Below, piece by piece: positions 1 to 5,934 of a stretch of 5,934 nt of DNA (within the stretch, counting starts at the first letter, position 1; each line of letters begins with the position of its first letter). The translations under genes and the position numbers were made by a program. The DNA is from Candidatus Atribacteria bacterium (GTDB taxonomy: Bacteria > Atribacterota > Atribacteria > Atribacterales > Atribacteraceae): positions 1-5,934 of the forward strand of contig JAPLGF010000042.1 in the NCBI GenBank assembly GCA_026390275.1, written 5' to 3'. The notes under the pieces were generated by a model. The model worked only from the letters and a program-made list of their open reading frames with translations. It was not told the origin of the DNA and made no database searches.

Positions 1-33
1 AAGATTCCACAATAAACATTCTTCACGACACCA

Positions 34-70
34 TAAGAAGCAAGGCCGGGTACTCCGGCCTTGCTTCTTA
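34..70 (+). terminator. Perfect 16-bp intercistronic hairpin, possible terminator
   Basis: Bases 34-49 (TAAGAAGCAAGGCCGG) and 55-70 are exact reverse complements around a 5-base loop (GTACT). The GC core GGCCGG/CCGGCC is followed by TTGCTTCTTA, which is T-rich but not a clean U-tract, so termination would be partial at best. It sits just upstream of the RBS of the sugar ATPase. In sugar ABC operons such hairpins commonly separate the binding-protein gene from the membrane components, protecting or attenuating the mRNA; applying that here is inference, because the upstream gene lies outside the window. A short in-frame stop at 13-15 could be the end of that gene. Confidence 0.6.
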
Positions 71-78
71 AAAGCAAC

Positions 79-83
79 GGAGG
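79..83 (+). promoter_or_regulatory. Ribosome binding site supporting the TTG start at 93
   Basis: GGAGG lies 9 nt before the TTG at 93. No ATG or GTG in this frame is better placed, so the site decides the start of the ATPase gene as TTG. Confidence 0.75.
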
Positions 84-92
84 CAGCCCAAA

Positions 93-1700
93 TTGAGTGA
101 GAATATTATTTACAAAATTGTAAATATCACCAAGGTGTTTCCTGGTGTAGTGGCTCTCAAAAATGTCAGTTTTGATATAAAGAAAGGCGAAATCCATGCG
201 ATCATTGGGGAAAACGGAGCTGGAAAATCCACCTTGATGAATATCCTTTCGGGGGTGTATCGTCCGGAAGAAGGTCATATCGAATTTGACGGAAATATCG
301 TCAAATTTAAAGATCCCAAGCACGCCCAACATACCGGCATTGCCATGATCCATCAGGAACTCTCATTATCCCGTTATATGAGCGTTGCGGAAAACATATA
401 TCAGGGGAGGATGTTAAAAAATACTTTGGGATTTATTGACCGGAAAAAAATGGTCTCGGAATGCAGAAAATATTTGAACAGTCTGGGCGTTGACTATATT
501 GACCCCAGGATGCTTGTCAAATATTTGAGTGTTTCTCAGATGCAGCTGGTTGAAATCGCCAAAGCGGTTTCTCTGAAGGCCCGGCTACTGATCATGGATG
601 AACCCACCTCATCATTGACCACCGGTGAAATTTCCATTCTTTTGAATATTATGAAATCCTTGAAAAATGAGGGCGTTTCCATCCTGTTTATCACCCATAA
701 ACTTGAGGAAGTGCTTGAAATTGCAGATCGGATAACGGTTTTACGTGACGGTTATTTTATAGAGACACTGAATAAAGAAGACACCACTTTAGATAAAATG
801 GTTTCCTTGATGGTGGGTAGAGATTTTGACAAAAAGTCCCACCGGGAGTTTATCAAAGATTATTCCGAGAAAGAGGTTGTGCTGGAAGTTCAGAACCTGA
901 GCGCTTCAAATAACGTTAAAAATGCCAGCTTCAAGTTATATAAAGGTGAGGTTTTAGGTCTGACCGGCTTGGTTGGCTCCGGTAGAACCGAGTTGTTACA
1001 GAGCATTTTCGGTATGGAGAGGATTACTTCCGGAACCATCTTGATAAACGGCAAGCCGGTAAAAATCAATCATCCCTCAGATGCCAAAGAACTCGGTATG
1101 GGCATGATTACCGAAGATCGCAAAGAACAAGGTATTTTTCTGAAGCTTTCGGTTCAGGATAATATGACCATAGTTCATCTTAAACAGCTTTCCAATGCCT
1201 TTCTTTTTATAAATAAAAAGAAACAAAAGGAAATTGCCAATCGGTATGTCAATTTATTAGCCATTAAGACACCAAGTCTTAAACAAATTTCCAGGAACCT
1301 GAGCGGTGGGAACCAACAAAAAACCATCATTGCCCGATGGCTTATGCACGAACCGAAAATTTTGTTTATGGATGAACCCACCCATGGTATAGACGTTGGT
1401 GCTAAAGCCGAAATTTATCACATTATTGGTGATTTATCCAAAATGGGGGTATCGATTATCCTATTATCTTCTGAGCTACCTGAGGTCCTGGCATTATGCG
1501 ATAGAATCATGGTTATGCATCATGGCACGATTAGAGGGACTCTTTCTCATGAAGAGGCGAATCAAGTTAAAATTATGAACTTTATTTTAGAGGAAAGAAA
1601 AGAAATGGAAAAAAGCCCTTCACTTCCTGGAAATATGCCGGGATCAGTTTCCCACCCTTCCACTGGCGGTGGAGTTCCGAAGCCGAGGTTGGTTGGATGA
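93..1700 (+). CDS. Sugar ABC transporter ATP-binding protein, RbsA/MglA type, with an aberrant C-terminal tail
   Basis: This is the cytoplasmic ATPase of a CUT2-type sugar importer (ribose/galactose/xylose class), energising uptake of a sugar delivered by a periplasmic binding protein. Two ABC cassettes are fused. Cassette 1 has Walker A GENGAGKST (residues 39-47), Q-loop HQE (87-89), signature LSVSQ (145-149), Walker B LLIMDEPT (165-172) and the H-loop THK (201-203). Cassette 2 has the family's usual degenerate Walker A, GLVGSGRTE (292-300), which lacks the lysine, then signature LSGGNQQ (403-409) and Walker B ILFMDEPT (423-430). The TTG start is backed by GGAGG 9 nt upstream. The substrate cannot be told from the ATPase. 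The normal family ending matches to about residue 500 (HEEANQVKIMNFIL). From about residue 506 to 535 the frame is reading a DUF72 gene fragment out of frame, so the native stop has been lost or moved. No permease gene follows in the window. Confidence 0.95.
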   Translation: MSENIIYKIVNITKVFPGVVALKNVSFDIKKGEIHAIIGENGAGKSTLMNILSGVYRPEEGHIEFDGNIVKFKDPKHAQHTGIAMIHQELSLSRYMSVAENIYQGRMLKNTLGFIDRKKMVSECRKYLNSLGVDYIDPRMLVKYLSVSQMQLVEIAKAVSLKARLLIMDEPTSSLTTGEISILLNIMKSLKNEGVSILFITHKLEEVLEIADRITVLRDGYFIETLNKEDTTLDKMVSLMVGRDFDKKSHREFIKDYSEKEVVLEVQNLSASNNVKNASFKLYKGEVLGLTGLVGSGRTELLQSIFGMERITSGTILINGKPVKINHPSDAKELGMGMITEDRKEQGIFLKLSVQDNMTIVHLKQLSNAFLFINKKKQKEIANRYVNLLAIKTPSLKQISRNLSGGNQQKTIIARWLMHEPKILFMDEPTHGIDVGAKAEIYHIIGDLSKMGVSIILLSSELPEVLALCDRIMVMHHGTIRGTLSHEEANQVKIMNFILEERKEMEKSPSLPGNMPGSVSHPSTGGGVPKPRLVG

Positions 1701-1827
1701 AACCCACCAGAAAGAAACCTTTGATTTTCTACGCCGGAATCGCCTGAGCTATGTATGTGTGGATGAGCCTCAACTCCCCTGGACGGTCCCCCCGGTGGTA
1801 GCAAAACACCCCCCTTTGATGGTTCGG
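1606..1827 (+). pseudogene. Internal fragment of a DUF72 (YecE-like) gene
   Basis: In the frame containing the GTG at 1669, translation gives a stretch including FPTLPLAVEFRSRGWLDET, followed by a run including LSYVCVDEPQ and VPPVVA. These are the core signatures of the DUF72/YecE family (Pfam PF01904, a TIM-barrel protein of unknown function): the AVEFRxxxW strand, the (Y)VxVDEPQ strand and the VPPVVA turn, in the right order and spacing. Only about 74 residues of a usual 240-290 remain. The N-terminal half is absent and the match stops at LMVR, just before the expected RFHGRN-like segment, after which the frame wanders to a stop at 1900-1902. The left edge lies in a purine-rich run (1589-1615) at the end of the ATPase gene; the right edge lies inside the tail of the convergent DUF123 gene. 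The fragment is not expected to be functional. A 77-codon open frame from GTG 1669 covers part of it, but no RBS is evident. Confidence 0.75.
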
Positions 1828-2225
1828 AACTCTGAAACTGACAACTTCTTGGTTAGTTCATTCCAAGACCACCCCGGATCTGCTTCCAGAAGAAAGAAAT
1901 GACTTCGACACCGACAATCGGAAGAACCAAACCCCCTGACCGGTGCCCTGAGAAAAAAATGAGATGAAAGAAAATGGGCGACACCGCATTCATCGTCCCC
2001 GGCCACAATCCATACTCCCTCTACCGCTGATCGGGTAAGAAAATAATCGATATGCCAGTGTAACCGCTTTTCTTTTCTTACATGTCTCCTGATTCGGGAT
2101 GCAAGGTTTTTTTTTGCCCTCCCCACATAGATATAAAAGCCAGCTGGGAACTCAAAAGTCCCCAACTGGCCAACACGAATACTTTCTTCCACTGGCAATC
2201 GAATCAACAAAAGGTAACAGGCCAC
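1770..2225 (-). CDS. COG1833/DUF123 family protein (GIY-YIG, Uri-type putative endonuclease)
   Basis: This is a 151-residue protein of the DUF123/COG1833 family, related to GIY-YIG nucleases; its biological role is not established. Family hallmarks in order are an N-terminal YLLLIRL strand, LGTFEFPAGFYIYVGRA (residues 21-37, the GIY-YIG-like core), the basic helix LASRIRRH, KRLHWHIDYFL (53-63), an acidic/Cys site DDEC (77-80) and the near-invariant GFGSSDCRCRSHFF (98-111). The start is GTG at 2225, the only plausible start after the in-frame TAA of the preceding gene. No good Shine-Dalgarno is seen and the gap is 9 nt, so translational coupling to the macroglobulin gene is likely. The last ~15-20 residues (after about SEFRTIK, 132-137) are read from the antisense of the DUF72 fragment and probably are not native. 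The gene is convergent with the ATPase gene. Confidence 0.88.
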   Translation of the reverse strand: MACYLLLIRLPVEESIRVGQLGTFEFPAGFYIYVGRAKKNLASRIRRHVRKEKRLHWHIDYFLTRSAVEGVWIVAGDDECGVAHFLSSHFFLRAPVRGFGSSDCRCRSHFFLLEADPGWSWNELTKKLSVSEFRTIKGGCFATTGGTVQGS

Positions 2226-2234
2226 ACCAAGTTC

Positions 2235-3743
2235 TTATTTGACGGTGATTTTCGGAATTTTTACCGTTTGAATGAGATCGGGATTGTCAATATGACGGAT
2301 GAGCACATACCCTTCACTCGTACCACGGTATGCTGCTTCCACTGGCAGGATCATTTTCCGGGAACCCCGGAAAGGTACTGCTACAAACTGGATCCTTTCT
2401 CCGCCTGATACTTTCTGACCGTAGAGAAGTTGACCCTTATAATCAGAGAGGAGATCTCCGGTTTGTCGGAGGGAAAGGACGGAGGGGATTGCCACCAGGA
2501 CATAATATTCCGAGGGATCTTTATCCGGATCCAGTTCAATGGTGAACACCCCTTCTTCACCCATCCGATAGACGATTTGGTCAAAGGAGACCTGGAAGAA
2601 TGGTTTCTCTGCCATATAATCAAACAGGTTGAGGTTTTTGAGGAAATCAACCCGGTAGGTAACATAACGAGGAGCGGTCAGAGTCGTGGGCCCCTCCTTC
2701 GTCTCAAGGAGCAGGGGCTGATCATCCGCCAATGTTAAGGTACTCTTTTCTCCGTTCGCCTTTTCCACCAGAAGAACTGGCTGGGAAGCGATGGCTTTCT
2801 TCTCCACCATGGTGATGAGTAGTTCTAAAAACTTCACCATGGTATTGGGTGCGGAGTACACTCCTCCCAGAAGAGCCGGGCCTTGAATCATCCCGGGATC
2901 CTGGGTCAAAATCATCCCCCGGGCAATGGTTCGGAATACCTCAAAGAAATGAGGATTGTCCTGGAGAAAGAGTGCCCTGGCGTTGAGCAGGAGATAATAA
3001 TAAACGCCACTCCGTTCAAACGCTCGCAGGAACCGGTAGGTATCATACGCCACGATGAAACGGGCGTTCAAATCTTTACTACTTATGTGATCGGAAATAT
3101 CGAGCGTCGGCCAGACTTTATCCACAAACCACTGGACTACCGCATCATCGGTGACTGCCCGGTAGACCACCTTTCCATCGATTTCCACCGGGATAACATC
3201 CTGGCCACCTTTCTCCGGGTCATAAAAACCGATCTCTTTCTCGGAGATATTCCGCTTTTTCAACTCGGAATGAATCCGCTGGATGAGATATTGGCTTTTG
3301 ACGACGGTATCGGCGAATTCGTTCTTCAGGACTTCACTTCGTTCCAGGGCATCGATCAGGATGGAGAGGTTACGGGATACCCAGATACTCCAGAGAATAT
3401 TTCCTGAAAGACCGGGATAGGGAGCGATGAGATTGGTACTGGAGTCGAAGAAGGCCTCCAAAAGATCCTTCACCCCTTTGGAGAGTTCAGTAGCGAGGCT
3501 TTCTCTCATTCCTTCGTCGCCAATAAGATTCTTATCGATCGAGAGAAGGAGGAGAGCCCGGATGGCACACGAGGCACTGATCGCCTCACTGTGACCGAAC
3601 CAGGAATACATATTGGTTTCAATGGTCGTCACCATTCCCTGAAGGAGTTGGGCTGGACCGTTATAAACCGCGGTCTTTCGGTCTTTTTCCACTGTGAAAG
3701 GGTTTCCATCGGAGATGATGACATCGGAGAAAGTCACCGGCAC
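2235..3743 (-). CDS. Alpha-2-macroglobulin-like protein, C-terminal part (thioester-less TED-like region)
   Basis: This 502-residue frame continues the macroglobulin gene lying upstream at 3734-5719. Its nominal GTG start overlaps the upstream stop by 10 nt and has no RBS, and the first residues (PVTFSDVIISDG) read naturally after the upstream protein's IPVEPG once one G is restored. I therefore treat it as the second half of one gene, not a separate protein. It corresponds to the helical thioester-containing domain. At the thioester position, residues 47-54 read SWFGHSEA, where active family members have GCxEQ: the Cys and the Gln are both replaced (GHSEA). Further helical segments follow (for example LSGNILWSIWVSRNLSILI, 112-130, and MIQGPALLGGVYSAP, 285-299). 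The C-terminal part (about 320-502) is predicted mostly beta and ends in IPKITVK. The protein would act in the periplasm or at the cell surface. TAA at 2237-2235 is followed after 9 nt by the DUF123 gene. Confidence 0.8.
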   Translation of the reverse strand: MPVTFSDVIISDGNPFTVEKDRKTAVYNGPAQLLQGMVTTIETNMYSWFGHSEAISASCAIRALLLLSIDKNLIGDEGMRESLATELSKGVKDLLEAFFDSSTNLIAPYPGLSGNILWSIWVSRNLSILIDALERSEVLKNEFADTVVKSQYLIQRIHSELKKRNISEKEIGFYDPEKGGQDVIPVEIDGKVVYRAVTDDAVVQWFVDKVWPTLDISDHISSKDLNARFIVAYDTYRFLRAFERSGVYYYLLLNARALFLQDNPHFFEVFRTIARGMILTQDPGMIQGPALLGGVYSAPNTMVKFLELLITMVEKKAIASQPVLLVEKANGEKSTLTLADDQPLLLETKEGPTTLTAPRYVTYRVDFLKNLNLFDYMAEKPFFQVSFDQIVYRMGEEGVFTIELDPDKDPSEYYVLVAIPSVLSLRQTGDLLSDYKGQLLYGQKVSGGERIQFVAVPFRGSRKMILPVEAAYRGTSEGYVLIRHIDNPDLIQTVKIPKITVK

Positions 3744-5719
3744 CCCGGTTCCACTGGTATCAACACCGGACCTTTCACTCCCGCCCCGGTAATTTTGAGC
3801 TGGAGATTTTCTTCACCGGTATTGACCACATGAACCTGCGGGTAAAGAGTGGCTCCGGGCATAAGAAGAGCAGGAATCGATGTTTCTAAATAATTCTTTT
3901 TCTGGACATCGATGGTCTTGATCTGCTCCTGATAATCGAATCCGGCAACAGCTACGAAACGGGCGTTACACCGTCCCGTCTGAGGAGGAAAGCTCACCAG
4001 TACCCGGGCTTTCCCTTTTTCATCAGTCTGAACCACACCACAATAAACGACCTTTTTCTCTCCTTCCCGGATGGTCTCCTGAGCGAGAGAACCGGAAGAT
4101 TCGATCCCCTCCGGCATCCCTTCTGGTGCTCCCCCCTTATCCATCATGGGAGCCAATGCCACTCTCCCATGCGCTGCTGGAAGCGGAGCTGATTCCATCA
4201 TGAAGAGAGATTTAACTTCGTCAACAAAAGATTCCATTTTGCTCTTTTCCCCGATCCCGGTCCGATCTTGCCAGGAAACCAGATAATTGGAAAGGTTCCG
4301 GTAGGAATCCCCCAGGGCAGAAATCAATGGTTCTTTCGGGCTCTTGGAGGTCACCCGGTTATCGAAAACTTCCAGGATTCCATAGACAGAAACCGGTTTC
4401 TTTGAGAACCGATCGGTGGTGGTGATTTCAACCTCACTTTTTTGGAGGGGATTGATTTCTTCAGGAACCGCGAGTTCGACCTCCAGAGAGGTTTCGGAAA
4501 AAAGCATGGCCCACCCTTCATACATTCGGTTTTCGTCCTCTAAAAATCCTCCCAGGGCCATAACAACATACGGGGCAGAACATTCCAGGATGACCTCTTT
4601 ACCCTTTTCCAGGACGTCCGGAATTTTCACTTCTTCAGCCAAAAAGTTTCCTTGGGGGTCGGGAGAAAGGAGGTACAAGCGAGGATGCAGGATGGTCTTT
4701 TGAACCTGGAGCGCGACCTGGCGATTTTCTCCTACCACCACCGAATCCAGCTCCATCGGATCATCCTGCCGGGTGGGATCTTTCGTGATATAGATGCCCC
4801 GGCCACTGACTGATACTGAACCTTCATAGGGAGCCAACGTTGCGCTGAAATAATTGGTTACTCCCGAGGAAACCGGAATGGATTGTCTCTCCACATGGCC
4901 AGACCGTCCAAAGAGATACCGGACATTCCCCTGGCCAGTTATCACTTCAATTTCAAACGGTCCGGAATGACCTCCGACATCAAGGACGGTTTCTAAAAGA
5001 CCGTTCGCAATATCAGTTTCCACCGGTGCTCCCGCTTCAATCCCATCACAACCGGGTAAATAACACCGGCTCTTCACGGTCGCCACTCCGGAATACGGTT
5101 CGTTGAACACCCGGACTTCATTTTTCACATTCAAACCATTCCCCCACCGCATTCCCACTCCCGCCGCATTTCCCAGGAACCAGGCTCCTTTGGCAGTTTT
5201 CAGTCCTTCCGGGCTGGTCACTTCCTGGAAATCATAAGCAAAAGAGACCGCGCCGAGTGCTCCTTCGACAACCGTGAAAGTCGTGAAACTCTCGATGGTC
5301 TTGTCTTCGGAACGAACTTCCACCCGGTACTCTCCGGCTTCGATTCTTTTCTCCTTCCCATCCAGAATCTTTTCCACCAGAATCCCGGCCTCATTCAGTG
5401 AGAGGGATCCCACATTTCGAGGAGTGGCATCTTTTTTTTGCAGGGTAATAGCGATTTTTTGCAATGGCCTTACTGGACAGATGACTTTCAAAAAAACTTC
5501 TTCATCTGGCCAGTAGAGAGGTTGATCAGTGGTCACAGAAATATAATTCAATACTAAGGATGGGACAATGTTGTCCTTGAGGGCAATAATTTTATGCTTA
5601 ACCGGATCGATTTGAAAGAGAGCCGTTTCAGAAGGAACTTTCTGTTTGGCGAAAACCGTACTCCCAGTAAACAACAAAATGATTAAAACCAGAATGAGCA
5701 TTCCCCTTACGTAAAACAT
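3734..5719 (-). CDS. Alpha-2-macroglobulin-like exported protein, N-terminal part (signal peptide to MG7)
   Basis: This 661-residue frame is the first part of a bacterial alpha-2-macroglobulin family protein, a class of periplasmic or envelope proteins thought to trap attacking proteases. The start is ATG at 5719, backed by GGAGGAG 4 nt upstream. Residues 1-24 form a Sec signal peptide: Arg5, hydrophobic core MLILVLIILLF, and TVFA before a likely cut at K25. There is no lipobox Cys, so it should be soluble and exported rather than a lipoprotein. Residues ~55-150 resemble a macroglobulin (MG) domain, with TDQPLYWPDEEV matching the family's TDKPLYxPGE-type motif. Residues ~430-455 (TTDRFSKKPVSVYGILEVFD) resemble the MG5/MG6 strand. 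Residues ~510-552 are a flexible Gly/Pro/Met/Ala-rich segment at the bait-region position. Residues ~555-640 match the MG7/A2M domain (YCGVVQTDEKGKARVLVSFP, then RFVAVAG). The frame stops early at the 3743-3746 shift. Several Cys (81, 219, 224, 380, 560, 585) could form disulfides. No pbpC-type partner gene is in the window. Confidence 0.85.
   Translation of the reverse strand: MFYVRGMLILVLIILLFTGSTVFAKQKVPSETALFQIDPVKHKIIALKDNIVPSLVLNYISVTTDQPLYWPDEEVFLKVICPVRPLQKIAITLQKKDATPRNVGSLSLNEAGILVEKILDGKEKRIEAGEYRVEVRSEDKTIESFTTFTVVEGALGAVSFAYDFQEVTSPEGLKTAKGAWFLGNAAGVGMRWGNGLNVKNEVRVFNEPYSGVATVKSRCYLPGCDGIEAGAPVETDIANGLLETVLDVGGHSGPFEIEVITGQGNVRYLFGRSGHVERQSIPVSSGVTNYFSATLAPYEGSVSVSGRGIYITKDPTRQDDPMELDSVVVGENRQVALQVQKTILHPRLYLLSPDPQGNFLAEEVKIPDVLEKGKEVILECSAPYVVMALGGFLEDENRMYEGWAMLFSETSLEVELAVPEEINPLQKSEVEITTTDRFSKKPVSVYGILEVFDNRVTSKSPKEPLISALGDSYRNLSNYLVSWQDRTGIGEKSKMESFVDEVKSLFMMESAPLPAAHGRVALAPMMDKGGAPEGMPEGIESSGSLAQETIREGEKKVVYCGVVQTDEKGKARVLVSFPPQTGRCNARFVAVAGFDYQEQIKTIDVQKKNYLETSIPALLMPGATLYPQVHVVNTGEENLQLKITGAGVKGPVLIPVEPGCR
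3743..3746 (-). other. Apparent frameshift site in the macroglobulin gene
   Basis: On the minus strand the upstream frame reads GAA CCG GGG TGC CGG TGA and stops. A -1 shift on the G4 run (GGG re-pairing on GGG one base back), or one missing G, gives E-P-G-V-P-V-T and joins the two frames into a continuous macroglobulin. With one base restored, 2235-5719 is exactly 1162 codons including the stop. The cause may be a sequencing or assembly indel, a true inactivating mutation, or recoding. The G run is short and no strong slippery heptamer is seen, so an indel is the simplest reading. Confidence 0.75.
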
Positions 5720-5723
5720 AAAT

Positions 5724-5730
5724 CTCCTCC
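5724..5730 (-). promoter_or_regulatory. Strong ribosome binding site for the macroglobulin gene
   Basis: The minus strand reads GGAGGAG-ATTT-ATG, with the GGAGG core 6 nt from the ATG. This near-ideal site fixes the start at 5719 rather than the internal Met at residue 7. Confidence 0.88.
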
Positions 5731-5824
5731 TTTTCAGATGGGCATTGACCAGTCGATGAACAATGGGGGACCGTGATTTGTTCGGGTGCGGATTTTTCTG
5801 AAACGATCATTCACACATCTTTTT

Positions 5825-5853
5825 ATTATATATTATTATTCTTGTTTTGAAAG
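5825..5853 (-). promoter_or_regulatory. Candidate sigma70-type promoter for the macroglobulin-DUF123 unit
   Basis: On the minus strand a perfect -10 TATAAT lies at 5830-5825, within an AT-rich stretch. The hexamer 17 nt upstream (5853-5848, CTTTCA) matches TTGACA at only three positions, so the promoter would be weak or activator-dependent. Transcription would start near 5818, giving a leader of about 100 nt before the ATG at 5719. Confidence 0.45.
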
Positions 5854-5863
5854 AACAGTTTCA
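5848..5863. promoter_or_regulatory. Small dyad over the -35 region, possible operator
   Basis: The 16-base element TGAAAgaacagTTTCA has 5-bp inverted arms around a 6-base spacer. It overlaps the candidate -35 of the minus-strand promoter, a position where a dimeric repressor or activator would act. The arms are short and A/T-rich, so chance is a real alternative. Confidence 0.25.
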
Positions 5864-5893
5864 CTCCCCACTCAGTTTTTATCTTTATGGGAT

Positions 5894-5922
5894 TTTTCAA
5901 GACTGCTCGATCACAGTATAAT
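5894..5922 (+). promoter_or_regulatory. Candidate outward promoter to the right of the window
   Basis: On the plus strand TTTTCA (5894-5899, four of six matches to TTGACA) is followed after 17 nt by a perfect TATAAT (5917-5922). This would drive a divergent gene starting beyond the window edge. Together with the minus-strand promoter it suggests that 5720-5934 is a divergent intergenic region. No coding region is seen between 5720 and 5934. Confidence 0.35.
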
Positions 5923-5934
5923 AATAGAGTGGTA

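Noticed and set aside
1..71. Possible C-terminal end of an upstream coding region (frame 1 ends at TAA 13-15; frame 3 ends at TAA 69-71)
   Set aside because: Only 4 or 22 codons are visible, so neither frame can be assigned. Frame 1 ending before the hairpin is more natural, but this is too little to list as a gene.
1700..1770. Search for a bidirectional terminator between the convergent genes
   Set aside because: No GC-rich stem followed by a T-run was found; the region is occupied by the DUF72 fragment.
2883..3407. A 174-codon plus-strand open frame opposite the macroglobulin gene
   Set aside because: It is antisense to a well-supported coding region, has no RBS or family resemblance, and its composition follows the complementary gene.
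5743..5766. CATTG/CAATG inverted repeat in the leader of the macroglobulin gene
   Set aside because: A 5-bp stem with a 13-base loop is within chance expectation and has no supporting context for a riboswitch or attenuator.
5628..5810. A 60-codon minus-strand frame overlapping the start of the macroglobulin gene
   Set aside because: It runs out of frame through the RBS and signal-peptide region of the macroglobulin gene, has no RBS of its own and no recognisable motif.

Overview
The window reads as chromosomal DNA from an anaerobic, probably Gram-negative (signal-peptide-using) bacterium. No rRNA, tRNA or other taxonomic marker is present. An RbsA/MglA-type sugar ATPase, a COG1833/DUF123 protein, a DUF72 remnant and a periplasmic alpha-2-macroglobulin-like protein would fit something like Atribacterota or a neighbouring deep-branching phylum, but that is a weak guess. 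Start codons include TTG and GTG. By eye, the left third (sugar ATPase) is more AT-rich than the right two thirds.

Layout, left to right. At 1-92 there is the end of something upstream, closed by a perfect 16-bp hairpin. At 93-1700 (+) lies a two-cassette sugar ABC transporter ATPase. At about 1606-1827 (+) lies a short internal fragment of a DUF72 (YecE-like) gene. The ATPase reading frame runs into this fragment out of frame, so its last ~30 residues do not look like the family's normal C-terminus. At 1770-2225 (-) lies a convergent COG1833/DUF123 (GIY-YIG/Uri-type) gene whose tail reads into the other end of the same fragment in antisense. At 2235-5719 (-) lies one long alpha-2-macroglobulin-like gene, split into two overlapping reading frames (5719-3734 and 3743-2235) by an apparent one-base loss in a G run at 3743-3746. 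At 5720-5934 there is an intergenic region with a strong RBS, a candidate promoter for the minus-strand genes with a small dyad over its -35, and a candidate promoter leaving the window to the right.

Functionally, the left side is the ATPase of a periplasmic-binding-protein-dependent sugar importer. Its permease is not found in the window, and the place where it might be expected holds the DUF72 remnant. The right side is a two-gene minus-strand unit: an exported macroglobulin-like protein (1161 aa if the frame is restored) followed 9 nt later by the small DUF123 protein. The macroglobulin has a signal peptide, a flexible Gly/Pro/Met-rich bait-like segment and a recognisable MG7/A2M domain, but the thioester motif CxEQ is replaced by HSEA. 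It should therefore be a non-covalent (thioester-less) member of the family.

The points most worth checking are the thioester-less macroglobulin, the frameshift inside it, and the double junction around the DUF72 fragment. I found no CRISPR array, insertion sequence, tRNA or clear defence system.
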